NCBI GenBank assembly: GCA_902788345.1
Contig: CADAJP010000004.1
Location: forward strand, 62,001-126,000
DNA from: an uncultured bacterium
GTDB taxonomy: Bacteria; Cyanobacteriota; Vampirovibrionia; Gastranaerophilales; Gastranaerophilaceae
DNA: 64,000 nt
Direction of reading: 5' to 3'
The position numbers and the translations under genes are program-made. Shown one piece after another: positions 60,601-64,000 of the stretch. Position 1 is the first letter of the stretch, and each line of letters begins with the position of its first letter. The notes beneath the pieces were generated by a model. It was not told the origin of the DNA and made no database searches. It saw only the letters and a list, made by a program, of their open reading frames with translations.

Positions 60601-61905
60601 GTTGTTCCTAAACTTGAAAAAGGAAATGATGCTCCGCCAATCAGGTTGGAAAACCCTGATACAGTTGTTGCTGATGCGACAACTACCGTAAAAGAAACTG
60701 CACAGGCACGTAATCAAAAATCAGAATCCATGATAAAAGAGTATGAACGTTTGCTCAAAGAAAAAGCAAAAAATGAAAAACTCCAAAAAGAAGCAGAGGC
60801 ATTGGCTTTAAAGGAAGAACAAAAAGCTCTGAAATTGAAAGAATCCGAAGCAAAAAAACTTGCTAAAGCAGAACAAAAAGCTCTGGAACTTAAAGCCAAG
60901 GAAGAAGAAAAAGCCCTTAAAATGAAAGCTTTAGAGGAGAAAAAACTTGCACAAGCGGAACAAAAAGCAAAGGAATTGCAAGAAAAAAATATAGAAAAAG
61001 CACGCAAAGATTTAGAAAAATCCGTTAAAAAGGCCCAAAAAGAGAAAGAACAGGCTCAAAAGCAGAGTTTGTCTTCAAAAATAAAAGAAAAATTCCAAAA
61101 GCTTGAAAAAACTCCGCAGGAAAAAGCCGCAGAACTTCAGGCAAAAGCTGAAAAGAAAGCACAAAAAGAACAGGCTAAACTTAAAAAAGCACAACAAAAA
61201 GCTGCAGAAAAAGCTCAATATGAAAGAGTTATGGCTATAAAACAACAAGAAATAGCAAAGCAAAAAGAGATTGAGTTAAAAGAAAAGGCTGTATTAGAAC
61301 AACAAAAAGCAGAACAAAAAGCAAAAGAATTGCAAGAAAAAAATATTGAAAAAGCCCGCAAAGATTTGGATAAATCTGTAAAAAAAGCTCAAAAAGAAAA
61401 AGAACAGGCTCAAAAGCAGAGCTTGTCTTCTAAAATAAAAGAAAAATTCCAAAAGTTTGAAAAAACTCCGCAGGAAAAAGCCGCAGAACTTCAGGCAAAA
61501 GCCGAAAAGAAAGCTCAAAAAGAGCAGGAAAAATTGCAAAGACAACAGCAAAAAGCAGCGGAAAAAGCTGCATCTGCCAAATTAAAAGCTCAAAAAGATA
61601 AAGAGAAAGCCTTACAAAAGGCGCAGGCTCAACAGCAAAGACAAATGGATAATGCCCGCAAAGCTCTTGATAAATCTATAAGAAAGTCCGCATCTGAAGC
61701 TCAACAGGTTTCGCAAAAAACTCAAAAGCAGGTGTCCGCTAAAAAGGAAACAAAAGTTAAATCAAGCAGCGGTTCAGGATTTAAGAATTTTGTTAACAAG
61801 TTGAAATTCTGGAAAAAGGAAAAACCGAGTTCATCTGTAACAAGATACTTAAAAAAGAATATTAAACAGGAAAAAACACCGTTAACAATTTATGACAGAA
61901 TGTAA
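57694..61905 (+). CDS. Exported TPR and coiled-coil repeat protein
   Basis: A 1403-aa protein with a Sec signal peptide (ending VFAQD). Residues about 40-420 carry at least eight tetratricopeptide repeats (DYAEAINYLTGYINSKDR; GYYLMGVALTGQDKDDEAIKSFEKAISLNPYDFEAYASLGQIYY). A low-complexity Pro/Lys/Glu region follows, and from about 1010 a Lys/Ala/Glu coiled coil of roughly 340 residues. Two near-identical blocks of about 87 aa lie at about 1088-1174 and 1206-1292. The end is basic (VTRYLKKNIKQEKTP). It probably acts as an envelope scaffold. The two-component genes follow 10 bases later. Confidence 0.85.
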   Translation: MKNYNKDLCVLALVMILSVGNGVFAQDNSSEDASVNSAEVQQKIKANKSTISKAKTLMDSKDYAEAINYLTGYINSKDRNYEVYKLRGDAYYALRRYDLAQKDYQTAVDIKSSEDKFSTNTKYVSAIILGADKNEQLQNTELGNLYAALMYAQKAQNDPAYTLSYDSAVKYNSHIYLPAQNKADINKINAPQKYAKMLNPTGIDQTIASAISDIEKGDFHSSVFKIQNVISEYPNYYMGYYLMGVALTGQDKDDEAIKSFEKAISLNPYDFEAYASLGQIYYAKAETEFSKEDSKKSVEYFTKALQYNKNCPTYYFYIGLNELNSADFNSAVRNFNSALRINDKDYNSMYYKSIAEYINGNYNEVIKEASKLILRHVSNYNSVLYLRALAYSKLGQTELALADLDAIADNIHDVFNSDIKENSPKDQVLVGYTDYLGGKLGQSAGSSMLNPIIKKLASVQRAIKPYENIINAQSITPEDYKKLEVLYTSTIPAQLGNSTFVTSEDIDNQYDFIRTTFSDLGITFVQKQNGTYLISSISDYYKKYEPKVNAAVTAPLQVNPNSTSMGEPVYKPVTPQIVNEKDVPQMAQSVPTNNLLQPGETSLAQMLASNTLAKRVQENIKTQQKAYAVQSNIQTPVATDKTSAEFKPELPDGERVKSQSVATSQEPYVAPAKQLIDDKNLQKVKGIIAEEKNIDMPKTVDSTKPADVTNHADSSKGTMVFKAEEIKPADTFKIHNEPAVVQADVKPQQAEVVTSKDGNVKISAKEIKKTPDVVVKHVPADSEEISKIKEDAKKIQENARDLKYTVPAQAEEVKNASKTKTREIQKHVAKVNPVKESITAKNVYRGLSSVNSENVDTTGKEVVELDLSSYDANTYSGKFFEGDRLGFGVGAKPVNDAFDSSLKTGQEAVKDLHSSSTAVKNAAEEELKKVKSDVEEVKSVPATKVAQVEEVKKDAVKQLQTSKQEISEVVVPKLEKGNDAPPIRLENPDTVVADATTTVKETAQARNQKSESMIKEYERLLKEKAKNEKLQKEAEALALKEEQKALKLKESEAKKLAKAEQKALELKAKEEEKALKMKALEEKKLAQAEQKAKELQEKNIEKARKDLEKSVKKAQKEKEQAQKQSLSSKIKEKFQKLEKTPQEKAAELQAKAEKKAQKEQAKLKKAQQKAAEKAQYERVMAIKQQEIAKQKEIELKEKAVLEQQKAEQKAKELQEKNIEKARKDLDKSVKKAQKEKEQAQKQSLSSKIKEKFQKFEKTPQEKAAELQAKAEKKAQKEQEKLQRQQQKAAEKAASAKLKAQKDKEKALQKAQAQQQRQMDNARKALDKSIRKSASEAQQVSQKTQKQVSAKKETKVKSSSGSGFKNFVNKLKFWKKEKPSSSVTRYLKKNIKQEKTPLTIYDRM
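60955..61215 (+). repeat. Direct repeat copy 1 within the TPR/coiled-coil gene
   Basis: About 261 bp, nearly identical to 61309-61569 (offset 354 bp, 118 codons). It encodes a repeat with AKELQEKNIEKARKDL and PQEKAAELQAKAEKKAQ. Confidence 0.85.
61309..61569 (+). repeat. Direct repeat copy 2 within the TPR/coiled-coil gene
   Basis: Second copy of the block at 60955-61215. Differences are mainly third-base, plus a few substitutions such as E to D (KDLDKS) and L to F (FQKFEK). Confidence 0.85.
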
Positions 61906-61915
61906 GGAGCAGGAT

Positions 61916-62635
61916 ATGACTGAAGGTCAAAAACGAATTTTAATTGTTGATGATGATGATGAAATAAGAGAACTGTTAGAGTTTGACATCAGATCAAGCG
62001 GTTATTTTGTGGATAGCGCAAAAGACGGTTTGGAAGGTCTTAATAAGGCTTTGAACAATACTTATGATTTGATATTGCTTGACGTGATGATGCCCAAAAT
62101 GAACGGTTTTGATGTTTGTAAAAATATCAGAAGCGCGAAGCTTTCTATTCCAATATTGATGTTAACGGCAAAAGGTACTATAGAAGATAAAACCAGTGGT
62201 TTTGACTGTGGAGCTGATGATTATTTGGTTAAACCTTTTGATGTGCAGGAGGTTTTACTCAGAATAAGGGTTCTTTTGCGCAGAAACAACATTAATATTG
62301 AACAATCTCCGCTAACAAATGAGGTTCTTCGAAGTGGTGATATTGAGATATTCCCTGAATCTCTTGAGGCGGTTATTGTTAACAAAAAGGTTAAATTAAC
62401 TCCGACCGAGTTTGAAATATTGTATTGTTTAATGCAGCATTTTAATAATTCTGTTACTCTTGCAACCTTGCTTGATGAGGTTTGGGGGTATGACAGTAAT
62501 GAAGATGTGCGTATGCTCAGGGTTCATGTCGGCGGTTTACGTAATAAAATTGAGCCTGATACAAAAAATCCGAAATATTTGCATACGGTAACAAATGTAG
62601 GATATAAATTAACTCCTTTTGGCAGAATTGAGTAA
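61916..62635 (+). CDS. OmpR/PhoB-type response regulator
   Basis: A 239-aa regulator. The receiver domain has D12-D14 region VDDDDE, phospho-acceptor D56 in LLDVMMP, the switch residues MLTAKG and the lysine in LVKPFD. The C-terminal winged helix (LTPTEFEILYCLMQHFNNSVT ... VWGYDSNEDVRMLRVHVGGLRNKIEP) is the OmpR type. ATG 61916 follows AAGGAG at 61902-61907 with 8 bases between; the ATG at 61892 lies inside the TPR gene. It is immediately followed by its likely kinase partner. Confidence 0.94.
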   Translation: MTEGQKRILIVDDDDEIRELLEFDIRSSGYFVDSAKDGLEGLNKALNNTYDLILLDVMMPKMNGFDVCKNIRSAKLSIPILMLTAKGTIEDKTSGFDCGADDYLVKPFDVQEVLLRIRVLLRRNNINIEQSPLTNEVLRSGDIEIFPESLEAVIVNKKVKLTPTEFEILYCLMQHFNNSVTLATLLDEVWGYDSNEDVRMLRVHVGGLRNKIEPDTKNPKYLHTVTNVGYKLTPFGRIE

Positions 62636-62637
62636 TT

Positions 62638-64000
62638 ATGATAAGTTTTAAATTTCAAAGGCTGAAGATAATTGAACAAATTGCAATCGTATTTTTCTTT
62701 GCGGTTGTTATTCCTATGTCTATCAGCGGTTTTGTAATTAATAATATTAACCAGCAGTCAGTTCGTCACCAGTTGAGAGAATCGGCAGTTCTTATTGCGA
62801 GTATGGTGTCTGATGAACTGGATTTTTTTATACGAACTAATGAAACGACTCTGACTCAAATTTCGGATACTCTTGAATATATAAAAAATCCTTATCAGAG
62901 AAAAATTTTTATAAATGATATAAGCAAAAAATATCCGCTGTGTAAAAGGATAGAAATAGTAAAAACACTGTCTGATGCTGAAAAAATCAAGAATAAAGCG
63001 CATGCAGGGGAAGAGTCCGTTATCTATACAAAGATGAAAAACGGTTTGTATCTTGTTGCTCTTTTAAATACAAAAAATTACGAAAGCCAATTATTTGATT
63101 CTGTGTCAGAAGATAACAGGCAAATTTATATTTTTGATCGCAAAAATCGGTTAATCGCTTCCCATAATTATACTTCTGAAGGGTATGATGATACGATTAA
63201 AATGCTTAAATCTTTGCCTAATACAACTCCCGGAGTTCCGATGGCATTTGGTGATAAAAAAAATCAACCGCTTGCTTATCTTCAGAGCAAGGACTTGCGT
63301 TACAGTATTATAGTCCGTACCACCAAAAGTATTGCCAAAAGTGCGATTATAGACAACAGAATAAAAATTATATTATCAGTTCTGACTGCAATTTTGGCGA
63401 CCATGATTGTAATTGGTTTTTATATGCTCTATTTGTATATAAATATCAGGCAGTTATTCAAAGCAATAATGGCATTGTCTAAAGGTAATTATGAACATAG
63501 AATAAGACTTTTAAAAACTTCATTCACACCGTACGAACTTGTGTTTTTAACTAATGAGTTTAATGAAATGGCTTCCGAAATTCATAAATCCTATATTGAA
63601 TTGCAGGAGAAAAACGCAGAATTAAAAGATTTGAATGAATTTCGTTCAAATCTTATAGATACTGTCAGCCACGAATTAAGGACTCCATTGACAAGTATTC
63701 AGGGATATACTTCCCGTCTTATGCGTCAGGATATTGTAATAGATGAGGAAACAAAACAAAAATCTTTGAGGGTTATCAAAGAACAATCAGAAAGGTTAAA
63801 ACGTCTGATAGATGATTTGCTTACTATTCCTGATATTGAAGGTATGCGATTGCGTACGGTGAATACAAATGTAAATTTGCTGGAAGTATTTGAACAGGCG
63901 GAACTTTTGTTGCGTAAACATGACGGACATGAAATTATGGTTAATTTATCTGATAATTTTCCGGATGTTTTGGCTGACAAAGGCAGGTTAGAACAAGTTA
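62638..64000 (+). CDS. Sensor histidine kinase (partial, cut by the window end)
   Basis: The 454 visible residues show a TM helix (IAIVFFFAVVIPMSISGFVI), an extracytoplasmic sensor of about 200 residues of Cache type, a second TM helix (IILSVLTAILATMIVIGFYMLYL), a HAMP-like stretch and the H-box VSHELRTPLTS with phospho-acceptor H345 (63670-63672). The ATP-binding domain is mostly outside the window. It begins 2 bases after the regulator stop, so the two form a two-component pair downstream of the TPR gene. Confidence 0.92.
   Translation, partial: MISFKFQRLKIIEQIAIVFFFAVVIPMSISGFVINNINQQSVRHQLRESAVLIASMVSDELDFFIRTNETTLTQISDTLEYIKNPYQRKIFINDISKKYPLCKRIEIVKTLSDAEKIKNKAHAGEESVIYTKMKNGLYLVALLNTKNYESQLFDSVSEDNRQIYIFDRKNRLIASHNYTSEGYDDTIKMLKSLPNTTPGVPMAFGDKKNQPLAYLQSKDLRYSIIVRTTKSIAKSAIIDNRIKIILSVLTAILATMIVIGFYMLYLYINIRQLFKAIMALSKGNYEHRIRLLKTSFTPYELVFLTNEFNEMASEIHKSYIELQEKNAELKDLNEFRSNLIDTVSHELRTPLTSIQGYTSRLMRQDIVIDEETKQKSLRVIKEQSERLKRLIDDLLTIPDIEGMRLRTVNTNVNLLEVFEQAELLLRKHDGHEIMVNLSDNFPDVLADKGRLEQV

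Overview
The window is a compact, AT-rich bacterial chromosome segment with 57 protein genes I can support, one intact tRNA gene and no rRNA, CRISPR array, phage or insertion sequence. The best guess for the host is an uncultured gut relative of the cyanobacteria (Melainabacteria / Vampirovibrionia, order Gastranaerophilales). This rests on low GC, an AsmA-type outer-envelope protein, a proton pyrophosphatase of the K+-independent type, RNase Y with YmdB, ClpC, and many lineage-style hypothetical proteins. That placement is an inference from gene content and general familiarity; a ribosomal-protein or GTDB-style phylogeny would settle it.

Layout. 1-8 kb: the end of a sigma factor coupled to a prepilin peptidase, a LysM-CHAP hydrolase, prephenate dehydratase, a GtrA-type membrane protein and the membrane pyrophosphatase. 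8-21 kb: a dicarboxylate/glutamate-type symporter abutting ileS, then clpC on the opposite strand, an SMR exporter, an SLT-like muramidase, rlmN, a GGDEF protein and a divergent DXS-like enzyme. 21-27 kb: thioredoxin, a DnaQ-like exonuclease, a sugar-phosphate type OPA transporter, and the ppiC - pepP - SpoU methylase operon. 26.7-27.5 kb is the only sizeable non-coding stretch. It holds a candidate structured RNA, a tRNA-Gly gene, and a GC-rich insert flanked by a repeat of the tRNA 5' end.

27-42 kb: an AlgJ/AlgX-like SGNH protein, a PHP phosphoesterase, hemolysin III and CorA. These are followed by a run of mostly minus-strand, lineage-type envelope and hypothetical proteins: a 694-aa membrane protein, a duplicated HNH protein, a membrane protein paired with an AsmA-like protein, and a 554-aa membrane protein, with rnhB among them. 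43-49 kb: a tight plus-strand operon of RNase Y, YmdB, PHP, a pilin-like protein, LOG, Nudix and HAD, which looks like an RNA-decay and nucleotide-clean-up unit. 49-57 kb: a BcrA/HgdC-like ATPase, YraN, a 685-aa protein with 20 tandem 12-bp repeats, tmk with two plsC genes, an aquaporin, a GlcF-like Fe-S protein and Tag. 57-64 kb: a 1403-aa exported TPR/coiled-coil protein followed by an OmpR-type regulator and a sensor kinase cut by the window end.

The most unusual items are the tRNA-Gly region at 27.1-27.35 kb, the DXS-like enzyme that lacks the usual phosphate-binding residues, the internally duplicated HNH protein, and the IleRS whose HIGH motif reads HVGT. I saw no clear new defence system or mobile-element cargo. 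All family assignments come from reading motifs by eye, not from database searches.
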